Origin: Martelella mediterranea DSM 17316 | GTDB lineage: Bacteria; Pseudomonadota; Alphaproteobacteria; Rhizobiales; Rhizobiaceae | Direction: 5' to 3' | DNA: 64,000 bases | NCBI RefSeq assembly: GCF_002043005.1 | Contig: NZ_CP020330.1 | Span: 248,001-312,000, forward strand | In this document: positions 11,391-20,114 of the stretch, piece after piece | Layout of the letters: each line of letters begins with the position of its first letter | Numbering within the stretch: the first letter of the stretch is position 1 | Made by a program: the position numbers and the translations under genes | The notes under the pieces: model-generated | What the model was told of the DNA's origin: nothing | The model's database searches: none | The model's input: only the letters and a program-made list of their open reading frames with translations

Positions 11391-13166
11391 TTGAAAAACA
11401 TCTTCATCTCCGTCGTCTATTTCAAAGCGGCGCCGCTGATCAAAACCGGGTATCTCAATCCCATCCAGGCCGGCCGGGCGCTGGGGCGACATGCATTTCC
11501 GGAGGCGATCGGGGATGATACCGGCGTCAATATCTCGGAGAAGAACGTCAGCTGGAATGAGCTGACGGCGCTTTACTGGATGAGGCATAATGTCGATGCC
11601 GAGTTCTATGGCCTGATGCATTACCGCCGCCTGCTGGTGTTTGCCGAAAAGCCGCCCAAGCGGCTTGCTTTCTCTGAGGTCACCGAACGCGAGATCGAGC
11701 GCTACGGCTGGAAGGACGATCTCATCGAGAAGGCCTGCGAAGGCGCCGATATCCTGACGCCGCAGATGCGCGATATCTATCTGCCGGGCCTGCCCGAGGT
11801 GCTGATGTCGGCCGGCGAATTCTATGCCCACCAGCATCACGCCAAGGACATGGAGATCGTCGAGGAGATCGTGAAGGCCCGTTTCCCGGCGATCTACCCG
11901 TTTCTGGTGCAGGTACTGGCCGGCCGCAAGGTTTTCTTCAACAGCATCACGGTGATGCGCAAACCGCTGTTCCAGGAGTATTGCGATTTCCTGTTCGAAA
12001 CGCTGGAAACGGCGGAACAGCGGATCGATACCAGCGGCTATGACCCCTACCAGAAAAGGATATGGGGCTTCCTTTCGGAATATCTGACGAACGCCTATGT
12101 GCATTACGCCAAGGCCGTTCACGATGCCAGGGTTCGGGAACTGCCGCTGACTTGGGGCATGCGGCCCCGCCCGCAAGTCGCCCCCGAAGAGGTACTTGAA
12201 ACGGCACGGCGCAAGCGCGATGCCGTCGCGGCCCGGGCAACGGCTGAGGGCGACGACATCAATGTGGTGCTCTCCGTCGATGACCGCTACGCGCCCCATG
12301 CCGCGGTAACGATGCTTTCCGCCCTGAAGACGACCGAAACGCCCGGTCGGTTGCGTTTCTTCATTCTGAATGGCGGCAATATTTCCGAGGCGAACCGATC
12401 CAAGCTCACCGAAACGGTCACGGCGGCCGGCGGCCGGCTCGAATTCGCCGATATCGACGACCGAGATCTCCGCTTTCTGCCGCTCAACCGCGACTATGTC
12501 TCGATCGCCACCTATTACCGGCTGGTGATGCACCGCTACCTGCCGGCAGAGGTGGACAAGGCCATCTATATCGACGCCGACACGATCGTCGTCGAGCCGC
12601 TCGAAAACCTCTGGGATATTGATCTCGAAGGCCATCCCGTCGCCGGCGCGCCGGATGACGCCGGCTTCCACCAGGCGCGGCGGCTGCAGCTTTCTGCCGA
12701 TCACCGCTATTTCAATGCCGGCGTGATGGTGTTCGACATCGCCCGTTTCCGGGAGATGGATATCGCGGACGACGTGCTTTCGGCCTTTCGCAGAAAGGGG
12801 CCCTATATCGTCTCGCAGGACCAGGACCTGCTCAACATCCTGTTCGAGAATGACGCGAAAATCCTGCCGCTGTCGTGGAACGCCGGCACGCGCATCTATC
12901 GCGCCAATCCGCTGGAGCCGTCCTATAGCGAGGAGGAGGCCTATGAGGCGGCGCGGGCGCCCTCGATCGTGCATTTCACCGATGTCAAAAAGCCCTGGCA
13001 CACCAAATGCACCCACCCCTTCACCGAGCTCTACTGGGACTATCGCAATCTGACGCCCTGGGCGGAGACCGCCGGCGAGGCCCGCAAGCGGCGGCTGATC
13101 CAGAAGGCGCGCAAGCTGCTCAGGGCGCGCGACCGGCGGTTCGAGCGGACGGTTTCAGGGGCATAG
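11391..13166 (+). CDS. Two-domain glycosyltransferase: DUF4422 plus GT8 family
   Basis: 591 aa. N-terminal half (about 1-230) is a DUF4422 domain, with YLNPIQAGRAL, NVSWNELTALYWMRHN and the hallmark YGLMHYRRLL near residue 75. C-terminal half (about 285-560) is a GT8 (lipopolysaccharide galactosyl/glucosyltransferase-like) domain with VVLSVDDRYAPHAAVTMLSAL, the metal-binding DxD in YIDADTIVVEP, and YFNAGVMVFD, ending in HFTDVKKPWH. The start is a TTG, with AGGA ten bases upstream; no in-frame ATG or GTG precedes the conserved sequence. Divergent from rfbCBDA, which suggests it adds sugars (perhaps rhamnose or the acceptor chain) to a surface polysaccharide. Donor and acceptor unknown. Confidence 0.88.
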   Translation: MKNIFISVVYFKAAPLIKTGYLNPIQAGRALGRHAFPEAIGDDTGVNISEKNVSWNELTALYWMRHNVDAEFYGLMHYRRLLVFAEKPPKRLAFSEVTEREIERYGWKDDLIEKACEGADILTPQMRDIYLPGLPEVLMSAGEFYAHQHHAKDMEIVEEIVKARFPAIYPFLVQVLAGRKVFFNSITVMRKPLFQEYCDFLFETLETAEQRIDTSGYDPYQKRIWGFLSEYLTNAYVHYAKAVHDARVRELPLTWGMRPRPQVAPEEVLETARRKRDAVAARATAEGDDINVVLSVDDRYAPHAAVTMLSALKTTETPGRLRFFILNGGNISEANRSKLTETVTAAGGRLEFADIDDRDLRFLPLNRDYVSIATYYRLVMHRYLPAEVDKAIYIDADTIVVEPLENLWDIDLEGHPVAGAPDDAGFHQARRLQLSADHRYFNAGVMVFDIARFREMDIADDVLSAFRRKGPYIVSQDQDLLNILFENDAKILPLSWNAGTRIYRANPLEPSYSEEEAYEAARAPSIVHFTDVKKPWHTKCTHPFTELYWDYRNLTPWAETAGEARKRRLIQKARKLLRARDRRFERTVSGA

Positions 13167-13206
13167 GACCCGCTTGCCCTGCCTCATTAATGCTTGAAAG
13201 GCGCCC

Positions 13207-14229
13207 TCAAGGAGCTGCCGGTATCGCCGTATCAAGGAAGCTCTCAACAAGGACCAGCACCTCGCGGTGAATATCCTCGCGGCCGCGCGCACCGCCATCC
13301 TTGCAGACGATCCCCTCGCCCGGCGTCTCCTCCTCGATCAAAGCGGCAGCGCCCGGCTTGCAAAGCTGCATGAAGCTGAAATGCATGGCATCGGGAATTT
13401 CGACATATGTTGTGGAAGCGGCCGGCAGATATTGCGCGAGATAGCCGCTTTCGAGCTCTGCCGGCAGATCGCCTATATCGGTGCCGGCGCCGATGACGAG
13501 CGCCGGAATATCCACGGCGGCAAGGCTCTTCGGGGTGAAGCCGCGCGCCATGCCGAGATCGAGAGAGACGAAGGCGCCAAGCCGCGGATCGCCCATATCC
13601 GTCTCGAGTTCCGGATTTTGCAGCCCGAGCTCGGCCGATAGCCCGCAGACCCGGGGATTCGGATGGGCCCGGCAATCCGCTTCGAAACTGGCGGCGTCGA
13701 ACCGGGCGCCGGCCAGAGCCGTGACCGTCCATCCGCCAAGGGAATGACCGATGGCCGCGATTCGCCCCTCATCCACGCGCCCGCCCAGCCCGGGATCGGC
13801 AATCAGGGCATCGATGACCCGGCTGAGGTCATGCGGTCGCTCCCATAGCCGGGCGGCCTGTTCGGGCGCGGTGTCGAACGTCGTGGTGCCGGGATGGTCG
13901 GGTGCAGCGACAATATAGCCCTTTTCGGCAAGCGAGCCCGCCAGCCAGTTCAAATTGCGCCAGCTGCCGCGATAGCCGTGGGAGAGAACCACCAACGGAT
14001 GTTCGCCGGCGCCAGGCGCTGCGTCCCGGATCGCGGGAACCCCGAAGAATGCGGGATTCTCGCCGACGACCGTCGCATCGCCTCCGCCCGCGGCCGGATA
14101 CCAGATGGCGACGTGAAGCGGCCGGGTTCCGTCCAGTTCGGCATCGCGAAACCCGACGGCATCAGCGGAACAGGCAAGAGAGGCGAGCGACAGGAACAGC
14201 CCACACGTTACAGATAGAAATTTCAGCAT
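13207..14229 (-). CDS. Secreted alpha/beta hydrolase, predicted dienelactone-hydrolase type
   Basis: 340 aa with an N-terminal signal sequence (LKFLSVTCGLFLSLASLACSADA). The body has LVVLSHGYRGSW with an oxyanion-hole His-Gly, the nucleophile elbow GHSLGGW near residue 165, and a late histidine in DAMHFSFMQ, as in COG4188 hydrolases. The three residues before the signal-peptide Cys (SLA-C) do not make a good lipobox, so periplasmic rather than lipoprotein. Start at 14229 follows GGGGG and gives the intact signal. Stands alone, convergent with the glycosyltransferase. Substrate unknown. Confidence 0.85.
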   Translation of the reverse strand: MLKFLSVTCGLFLSLASLACSADAVGFRDAELDGTRPLHVAIWYPAAGGGDATVVGENPAFFGVPAIRDAAPGAGEHPLVVLSHGYRGSWRNLNWLAGSLAEKGYIVAAPDHPGTTTFDTAPEQAARLWERPHDLSRVIDALIADPGLGGRVDEGRIAAIGHSLGGWTVTALAGARFDAASFEADCRAHPNPRVCGLSAELGLQNPELETDMGDPRLGAFVSLDLGMARGFTPKSLAAVDIPALVIGAGTDIGDLPAELESGYLAQYLPAASTTYVEIPDAMHFSFMQLCKPGAAALIEEETPGEGIVCKDGGARGREDIHREVLVLVESFLDTAIPAAP

Positions 14230-14355
14230 GAGAACCCCCGGTTGGATACATGCGGGCGACATAACCCTTAAACCGGAAACACGAGAGACCTGAAACGCAA
14301 TTCAGGACGAAAATAATCAACGCCGGCGCCTGCGGAGCGGAGGCTTTCCGCCGCC

Positions 14356-16437
14356 TCACCCGCCGCCGAGAATCTGCATCAGCGTCCGCCGCTTCGGCGT
14401 CGAGGGCGCGGCGGCGGCGGGCGGCGGCTCTTCTCCGAGCTGACCGAGAAGCTCGACCAGCGTCTTCGGGTCATTGTCATTTGCCGGCGGCGCAGCCCTC
14501 GGTTCGATAATTCTGCCGCCGCCATAAAGCGGCTGCGGTTGCAGGCCGCGATGCGCGGTCGCCATGTAATCCTGCCATATCCGGGCAGGCAGCTTGCCGC
14601 CGGTGACGTGGCGCATCGGGGAATTGTCATCATTGCCGACCCAAACGCCGGTGGTCAGGTTGGCGGTGAAGCCGACGAACAGCGCATCGCGGGAGGATTG
14701 CGTCGTGCCGGTCTTGCCGGCGACCTGCCAGCCGGGGATCTGCGCGGCCTTGCCGGTGCCCTCGGTCACGACCCGCATCATCATGGCGTTCATGTTCGCT
14801 GCGGTCTGGGGCGAAAGCACCCGCTCAGGCGCCGGCGGCACGGTCTGGTAGAGCGACTGCCCGCCCGCGGTCTTCACGCTTTCGATCAGGTAGGGCGTGG
14901 CCTTGAAACCGCCATTCATGAAGGCGGTGTAGGCGCCGGTCAGCTCCAAGAGCGAGACCTCCGAGGTGCCGAGCGCCAGCGAGGCATTGGCGGTGATATC
15001 CGAGGTGATGCCGAGCCTGTGGGCAACGTCCACCACATAGCCGGGGCTTGCCTCCATCACAAGCTGGGCGGCGATGGTGTTGACGGAATGGGCCAGCGCA
15101 TTGGTCAGCGTCATCGGGCCGGAATAGGTCTTCTCATAGTTCTCCGGCGTCCAGTCGTCGATGGTGATCGGCGCATCGTTTCTGACCGAGCCCGGCCGGT
15201 CGCCGATTTCGAGCGCGGCGGCATAGACGAAGGGTTTGAACGCCGAGCCCGGCTGGCGCTTGGCGGTCACGGCGCGGTTGAACTGGCTCTTGGAATAATC
15301 GCGCCCGCCGACCAGCGCCCGGATCGCGCCGGTGGCATCGACGGAAACCAGCGCCCCCTGCTCTACCCGGTCCTTCTCGCCGTTCGCATCAAGCGCGCTC
15401 TTCAGGCTTTCGCCGGCGGCGCGTTCGAGACCGGGGTCGATCGTGGTGGTCACCAAGATATCGGTCTTCACTTCGCCGATCATCGGCTCGAGACGCTGCA
15501 TCACCATATCGGCGACGTAGTTTTCCGGCCCGGTCCAGTAGCTTGGCGCGCGCGTCGGCTCGCGGGCCATGGCGGTCGTCATGTCGCTGTCGTCGATCAT
15601 GTTCTGGTCGTGCATCGCGGCCAGCACCACCTGGGCACGCTCTTCCGCCGCCTCCGGATCTCGGGCGGGCGAAAGCCGCGACGGCGCTTTCAGAAGCCCC
15701 GCCAGCAGCGCCGCCTCGCCAAGCGTCACATCGCGGGCGGATTTATCGAAATAGCGCTGCGAGGCCGCCTCCACGCCATAGGCGCCAGACCCGAAATAGA
15801 CCCGGTTCAGATACATCGCCAGGATCTGATCCTTGGTGTATTCATGCTCCAGCCACAGCGCCATCAGCGCCTCCTGCACCTTGCGCTCCAGCGTCTGGGC
15901 GTGGGAGAGCAGCACGTTCTTGGCCAATTGCTGGGTCAGCGTCGAGCCGCCCTGAACGAGGCCGCGATGCTGGAGATTGGTGATCATGGCGCGGGCGATG
16001 CCGACCGGGTCGACGCCGAAATGGGAATAAAAACGCCGGTCCTCGATGGCGACGACGGCCATCGAGATAAAGGGCGACATCTCGTCGAGCGACAGCGCCT
16101 CGCCTCCGGTCGCGCCGCGATTGGCGATCAGCGAGCCGTCGGTGGCGACGATCTTGACGTTGGGCGCGCGGTCCGGCACCGCCCATTCATCGACAGGCGG
16201 CAGTTTGGAACCGTAATAGATGACGATGCCGACAACCGCGATCGCGCCCCAGACGGCGGCGACCATGCCCCAGTAGAACACGAAGCGGAATGCGCGCATC
16301 AGACCGCCGCCGGACGCGGCGCGCGCCCTCTTCTTCGACTTCCGTTTTTTCTTTTTGGCAGGCTTCGCCGGCGCTCCGCCGCCAAGGCCGAAAAGCGAGG
16401 GTTCGGTTCTTTCGCGCTTGTTCTTCTTGCTTGCCAT
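14356..16437 (-). CDS. Class A penicillin-binding protein (PBP1A/1C-like bifunctional transglycosylase/transpeptidase)
   Basis: Peptidoglycan polymerase and crosslinker, 693 aa. A very basic Lys/Arg-rich cytoplasmic tail (1-45) precedes one membrane helix (about 52-75). The GT51 domain shows VAIEDRRFYSHFGVDP near 130 and GGSTLTQQLAKN near 160. The transpeptidase domain has SAFK (SxxK) in RQPGSAFKPF, the SVN triad in AHSVNTIAAQ, and KTGTTQSSRDALFVGF. A Pro/Ala-rich tail follows. Periplasm-facing, inner membrane. ATG at 16437 encodes MASKKNKRE. Confidence 0.93.
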   Translation of the reverse strand: MASKKNKRERTEPSLFGLGGGAPAKPAKKKKRKSKKRARAASGGGLMRAFRFVFYWGMVAAVWGAIAVVGIVIYYGSKLPPVDEWAVPDRAPNVKIVATDGSLIANRGATGGEALSLDEMSPFISMAVVAIEDRRFYSHFGVDPVGIARAMITNLQHRGLVQGGSTLTQQLAKNVLLSHAQTLERKVQEALMALWLEHEYTKDQILAMYLNRVYFGSGAYGVEAASQRYFDKSARDVTLGEAALLAGLLKAPSRLSPARDPEAAEERAQVVLAAMHDQNMIDDSDMTTAMAREPTRAPSYWTGPENYVADMVMQRLEPMIGEVKTDILVTTTIDPGLERAAGESLKSALDANGEKDRVEQGALVSVDATGAIRALVGGRDYSKSQFNRAVTAKRQPGSAFKPFVYAAALEIGDRPGSVRNDAPITIDDWTPENYEKTYSGPMTLTNALAHSVNTIAAQLVMEASPGYVVDVAHRLGITSDITANASLALGTSEVSLLELTGAYTAFMNGGFKATPYLIESVKTAGGQSLYQTVPPAPERVLSPQTAANMNAMMMRVVTEGTGKAAQIPGWQVAGKTGTTQSSRDALFVGFTANLTTGVWVGNDDNSPMRHVTGGKLPARIWQDYMATAHRGLQPQPLYGGGRIIEPRAAPPANDNDPKTLVELLGQLGEEPPPAAAAPSTPKRRTLMQILGGG

Positions 16438-16694
16438 GACGGGCCGCAGGCACCTTTCGTTTCCGTCTCCGGTCTACCCCGGTCACTTTAAGGTGGTATT
16501 AAGGCGCGGGTGGTTCGGCAGACGCATTGCGGCAAAAGATATCAACGAGGGTTAACGCAGGCTGAACGGGTTGGCGTCGCGCATGACAGGCTCTGCCCCA
16601 TTAACCTTCCAGCTTTCTGCCCAGTTTGCTTTGAAGCCTTTCAACAACTTTCAGCCCCAGTTTGGTTCACGCGTCATGCAGAAAACAATCTCCC
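16438..16694. other. Intergenic region between PBP gene and ISAs1 element
   Basis: 257 bp. It holds the presumed promoter of the PBP gene (minus) and, at its right end, the left remnant of a palindromic repeat cut by the IS. No open reading frame with a convincing start or family similarity. Confidence 0.4.
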
Positions 16695-16704
16695 CCCTTG
16701 AGGG
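16695..16704. repeat. Left target-site duplication of the IS
   Basis: CCCTTGAGGG, repeated exactly at 17870-17879. The sequence is itself palindromic and belongs to the arm of the older intergenic repeat. Confidence 0.88.
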
Positions 16705-17869
16705 CAGGGGAATCGCGTATGGCTTTTAAGCTATTGAATATTTGACGCAAATCGATTCATCTTCAGCCTTTCTGTTGTGGAGGGTTGGATGGACGGATTT
16801 GCGTCTCTTTTCGGGTCGGTTCCGGACCCTCGGGCGGCCAATGTCCGCTATTCGCTGAACAGCGTTTTGTTCATTGCCTTGGCCGCGGTGCTGTGCGGGG
16901 CCGAAACCTGTCAGGACATGGCCGACTTTGGCGTCTCCAAGCACAAGCTTTTGAAGGAGATCGTGCCTCTGCCTTACGGCACTCCCAGTCACGACGTTTT
17001 CTCGAATGTTTTCAGACATATCGACCCTGAGGCTTTCGAAACGGTCTTTGCACGCTTCGCGCAGGCTTTCGCAAAATCCATCAGCGGCGTCATCGCCATC
17101 GACGGCAAGGCCGTGCGCGGGGCCTACAAACGCGGCGACAAGGCCTCGCCCCTGCATCTGGTCAACATCTGGGCCGCCGACCAGCGCATGGTCATCGGCC
17201 AGCAGCTCGCGCCGGGCCGCAGTGAAGTCAAAGGCGTTCTGCAAGCTCTTTCATGCTTGTCGCTGGATGGCTGCATCGTCACGGCTGACGCGCTGCATTG
17301 CAGGGCAGACACAGCCTCTGCCATTCTCAAGACCGGCGCCGACTATGCGCTTGCACTCAAGGGCAACCAACCGGCCTTCTCAACCGGGCGATCGCCCTGC
17401 TTGAAAAGGAAAGCAACCCCGACAGAGCCGAAAAGGCCGATGGCAAGGCCCATGACAGAACCGAAACCCGACGCGCCGTCATCGTCAAGGCGGAAGGAAT
17501 GGATTTTCCCGGCGTCAAGGCGATCGCACGGCTTGAAAGCATCCGGGTGGAGCCCGATGGCCGGCAAACGCGTCACATCCGACATTTCCTGCTGTCCAGG
17601 TCAGTCAGCGCTACCGCCTTTCTGGACATCGCCAGAGCGCACTGGACGATCGAGAACCAACTGCACTGGGTGCTCGACGTCGCCTTCTGCGAAGACGCCG
17701 CCAGAAACCGAAAGGATCACGGGCCCCGGAACCTCTCGATCCTTCGCAAGCTCGCTCTCAACATCATCCGACACCACCCGGACAAGGCGTCCATCCGGCG
17801 CAAAATGAAAAAAGCCGGATGGGACGATACCTTCCTAATCTCAATGATCGCTCATATGCGATAGCCCTG
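16705..17869 (+). mobile_element. ISAs1-family insertion sequence, 1165 bp
   Basis: Bounded by imperfect inverted repeats: left CAGGGGAATCGCGTATGG (16705-16722), right, read inward, CAGGGCTATCGCATATGA. The element is flanked by an exact 10-bp direct repeat CCCTTGAGGG (16695-16704 and 17870-17879), the target duplication expected for the family (8-10 bp). The single transposase gene is frameshifted, so the copy is probably inactive unless it is rescued in trans. Confidence 0.93.
16789..17864 (+). pseudogene. ISAs1-family transposase, frameshifted
   Basis: N-terminal part (to about 17373) reads MDGFASLFGSVPDPRAANVR, with NSVLFIALAAVLCGAETC and the DDE-domain start VIAIDGKAVRGA; the reading then continues in another frame with LLNRAIALLEKES through HWTIENQLHWVLDVAF to the stop at 17862-17864. 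Restoring one base near 17373-17378 (the GCCTTCTC stretch, probably GCCCTTCTC originally) joins ALKGNQPA to LLNRAIALL and gives 358 aa, the family length. No obvious slippery programmed site is seen and this family does not normally use frameshifting, so it is taken as a broken gene. GGAGG precedes the ATG. Confidence 0.9.
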
Positions 17870-17879
17870 CCCTTGAGGG
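17870..17879. repeat. Right target-site duplication of the IS
   Basis: CCCTTGAGGG, identical to 16695-16704, immediately outside the right inverted repeat. Confidence 0.88.
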
Positions 17880-18017
17880 GGAGATGTCGCGAAAGCGACA
17901 GAGAGGGGTATGGGCATAAGCCGCAAGCTCCGAACGAACGGAAAGATTTCACCCCTCTCTGCCCCTGTCGGGACATCTCTCCCTCAAGGGGAGAGATTAT
18001 GAACTGAGGGCCCGCGC

Positions 18018-19406
18018 TCATCGCGAAAGCGCGTCGAGGATCCGGATCCAGGAGCGGATGCCCTTGTGGAAGGAGGTCAGCTCGTATTTCTCGTTGGGCG
18101 AATGGATGCGGTCGTCGTTGAGGCCGAAGCCGACCAGCAACGAATCCATGCCGAGTTTGCGCTGGAAATCGCCGACGATCGGGATTGAGCCGCCCATGCC
18201 GATCACCACGGCGGGTTTCGGCCATTCCTGCGAAAGCGCCGTCTGCGCCTTCTTCAGGAACGGCGCGTTGTAATCGAGATGGATCGCGGGCGAACCGCCA
18301 TGGGGATGGAATTCCGCGCTGCAATCTGCCGGCAGTTTCGAGCGCACATAGGCGCGGAAGCTTTCGCGGATCTTCACCGGGTCCTGTGTGCCGACGAGGC
18401 GGAACGAGACCTTGGCGGAGGCCTGTGCCGCGATCACCGTCTTGAAGCCCTCGCCGGTATAGCCGCCGGTAATGCCGTTGACCTCGGCCGTCGGCCGCGT
18501 CCAGGTCAGTTCCAGCACCGAGCGGCCCTTTTCGCCGGCGGGCACCGAAAGCCCGATCTCGCCGAGGAAACGGCTATCGGTCTCGCCAAGCTGTTCCCAG
18601 CCTTTCTTGACGTCCTCTGGCGTTTCCTCGACGCCGTCGTAAAAGCCCGGCAGCGTCACCCGGCCGTTCTCGTCATGCAGACCGGCGAGGATATCGGCGA
18701 GGATATGGATCGGGTTCGCCGCAGCACCGCCGAAAAAGCCGGAATGGAGATCGCGGTCGGCGGCCTTGATCACCACCTCGTCGCCCACAAGGCCGCGCAG
18801 CGTCGCCGCGATCGCCGGCGTCTCGCGGTCCCACATGCCGGTATCGCAGACCAGCGCGAAATCGGCCTTGATCAGGTCGCCATGCTCCTCGATGAAGGCC
18901 GGCAGCGATGGCGAACCGGATTCCTCCTCGCCCTCGAACATGATCGTGATCTTCACCGGCAGTTCGGCATTTTCCTCGCGATAGGCCCGGCAGGCCTGGA
19001 GGAAGGTCATCAACTGGCCCTTGTCGTCGCTGGTGCCGCGCCCGGTGATCACCTTGGTGCCGGCGGCGCTGTCCTTGACCTTGGGGTCGAAGGGATCGTC
19101 TTCCCACAGCGACAACGGATCGACGGGCTGAACGTCGTAATGGCCGTAAAACAGCACATGCGGCGCGCCTTCCGGCGCGTTCTCGCTGGTCGCCACCACC
19201 ATCGGATGGCCCTTGGTCTTGTGGGCCTCGGCGAGAAAACCGAGCGTCTTCAACTCCGCGACCAGCCAGTCAGCGGCTTCAGCGCATTTTTCCTTGTAGG
19301 CCGGATCGGTGGAGATCGACGGAATTCGCAGAAGGGCGAACAGCTTGTCGAGGCTTGAGGGCAGGTTGTCGTCGGCGCGCTTCAAAATCGCGTCTAGCTG
19401 GGCCAT
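18018..19406 (-). CDS. M20 family metallopeptidase (dipeptidase)
   Basis: 462 aa zinc peptidase of the M20 family (ArgE/DapE/CPG2 fold). Metal ligands and catalytic residues: HYDVQPV (H-x-D) near residue 95, GRGTSDDKGQ with the bridging Asp near 133, and the catalytic EE in EGEEESGSPS near 165. A dimerisation domain (about 200-340) precedes the final catalytic part. ATG at 19406 has GGAGG eight bases upstream; longer in-frame extension is not conserved in look. Cytosolic; probably removes residues from dipeptides or acylated amino acids. Confidence 0.93.
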   Translation of the reverse strand: MAQLDAILKRADDNLPSSLDKLFALLRIPSISTDPAYKEKCAEAADWLVAELKTLGFLAEAHKTKGHPMVVATSENAPEGAPHVLFYGHYDVQPVDPLSLWEDDPFDPKVKDSAAGTKVITGRGTSDDKGQLMTFLQACRAYREENAELPVKITIMFEGEEESGSPSLPAFIEEHGDLIKADFALVCDTGMWDRETPAIAATLRGLVGDEVVIKAADRDLHSGFFGGAAANPIHILADILAGLHDENGRVTLPGFYDGVEETPEDVKKGWEQLGETDSRFLGEIGLSVPAGEKGRSVLELTWTRPTAEVNGITGGYTGEGFKTVIAAQASAKVSFRLVGTQDPVKIRESFRAYVRSKLPADCSAEFHPHGGSPAIHLDYNAPFLKKAQTALSQEWPKPAVVIGMGGSIPIVGDFQRKLGMDSLLVGFGLNDDRIHSPNEKYELTSFHKGIRSWIRILDALSR

Positions 19407-19496
19407 GGGGAACCTCCGATAGGCGGGCAAATCATGGTCGGACCATAGGCCAGCAAGCGGCGAATGAAAACCTCGATCAGGGCGGGAAGCGGGCAA

Positions 19497-19549
19497 AGAA
19501 AAAGCCGCCATGGCCTGGAGGGGGGGACTGACCATGGCGGCTGCTTTTT
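19497..19549 (-). terminator. Probable terminator of the polA-SMR unit
   Basis: Inverted repeat GCCGCCATGG / CCATGGCGGC with an 18-nt loop. Read on the minus strand the stem is followed by TTTTTCTTT, so it can stop transcripts from the SMR gene; an almost matching T run on the plus side (GCTTTTT) could make it bidirectional. Confidence 0.65.
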
Positions 19550-19551
19550 GG

Positions 19552-19591
19552 GACAAAGGCCGGAGAGGGGGATGGAGCCTTTGTCCTTTTG
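19552..19591. terminator. Second hairpin, GGACAAAGGC / GCCTTTGTCC
   Basis: Perfect 10-bp inverted repeat (19552-19561 with 19578-19587), 16-nt loop, followed by TTTT on the plus strand. Next to the hairpin at 19497-19549. No plus-strand gene precedes it, so its function is uncertain. Confidence 0.45.
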
Positions 19592-19747
19592 TCCGAAGAG
19601 GCGGGGGACGGGCCTTCTTCGAACAGCGGCGTGATCAAGCGCCGTTGGTTATTAGATGTACTTCGAAATGTGTCGATTCAAGGGAAGCGAGCGCCCCGTT
19701 TCGTTACAAATCAGTAATCTGAGCCGATTTTTTCGCGGATTGCCCGG

Positions 19748-20092
19748 TCAATGCCCGGCGGCACTGGAGAAAAGGTTCATCACCAGCACGCCGCCGACGA
19801 TCATGGCAATGCCGACCCAGGCGGCAAGATCGAGGTTCTGGCGCAGGACGATGACGCTGACGGCCGCCGTCAGCACGATGCCGAGACCGGCCCAGATCGC
19901 ATAGGCAACGCCGAGCGGTATCGTCTTCAGCGCCTGCGACAGGCAGAAGAAGGCGATGATGTAGAACACCGCGACGCCGATCGTGGGCAACAGCCGGGTG
20001 AAGCCATAGGATTTCTGCAGAAGGGTGGAGCCGATCACCTCGCAGACGATCGCGATACCGAGGGCGCCATAGGCCGCGAGCGCAGGGTTCAT
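19748..20092 (-). CDS. SMR family multidrug/guanidinium-type efflux protein
   Basis: 114 aa with four membrane helices. The essential membrane Glu sits in AIVCEVIGSTLLQKS near residue 15, as in EmrE (E14); GVAYAIWAGLGIVLTA (third helix) is also EmrE-like rather than SugE/Gdx-like, so drug or osmolyte export is more likely. Start ATG at 20092 is spaced six bases from AAGGA; an ATG two codons upstream sits right on that site. 22 nt downstream of polA, same strand. Confidence 0.88.
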   Translation of the reverse strand: MNPALAAYGALGIAIVCEVIGSTLLQKSYGFTRLLPTIGVAVFYIIAFFCLSQALKTIPLGVAYAIWAGLGIVLTAAVSVIVLRQNLDLAAWVGIAMIVGGVLVMNLFSSAAGH

Positions 20093-20114
20093 TTCCATTC
20101 CTTCTCCAAAAAAC

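Larger units (their letters stand above)
16691..17995. repeat. Rhizobial RIME/MITE-like palindromic repeat, split by the IS
   Basis: The right part (17870-17995) is a long imperfect inverted repeat: the left arm CCCTTGAGGGGGAGATGTCG...CAGAGAGGGGT (to 17910) pairs with ACCCCTCTCTG...ACATCTCTCCCTCAAGGGG (17951-17991). The missing outer end of the left arm is found on the other side of the IS (16691-16704). Removing the IS and one copy of the 10-bp target duplication restores a continuous arm. Such elements are common between genes in Rhizobiaceae. Confidence 0.8.
19407..19747. other. Intergenic region with two hairpins
   Basis: 341 bp without a gene. It holds the promoter of the M20 gene (minus) and two hairpin structures at 19497-19549 and 19552-19591, listed separately. 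The rest shows no recognisable signal. Confidence 0.5.

Noticed and set aside
11193..13016. 607-codon minus-strand open frame over the DUF4422-GT8 gene
   Set aside because: The sense gene has intact DxD and DUF4422 motifs; the antisense product is only compositionally biased.
14160..14229. Lipobox in the alpha/beta hydrolase signal sequence
   Set aside because: Residues before the Cys are S-L-A rather than L-(A/S/T)-(G/A), so lipid modification is doubtful.
16789..17864. Programmed frameshifting in the IS transposase
   Set aside because: No A6-A7 or similar slippery run occurs at the junction and the ISAs1 family encodes its transposase in one frame.
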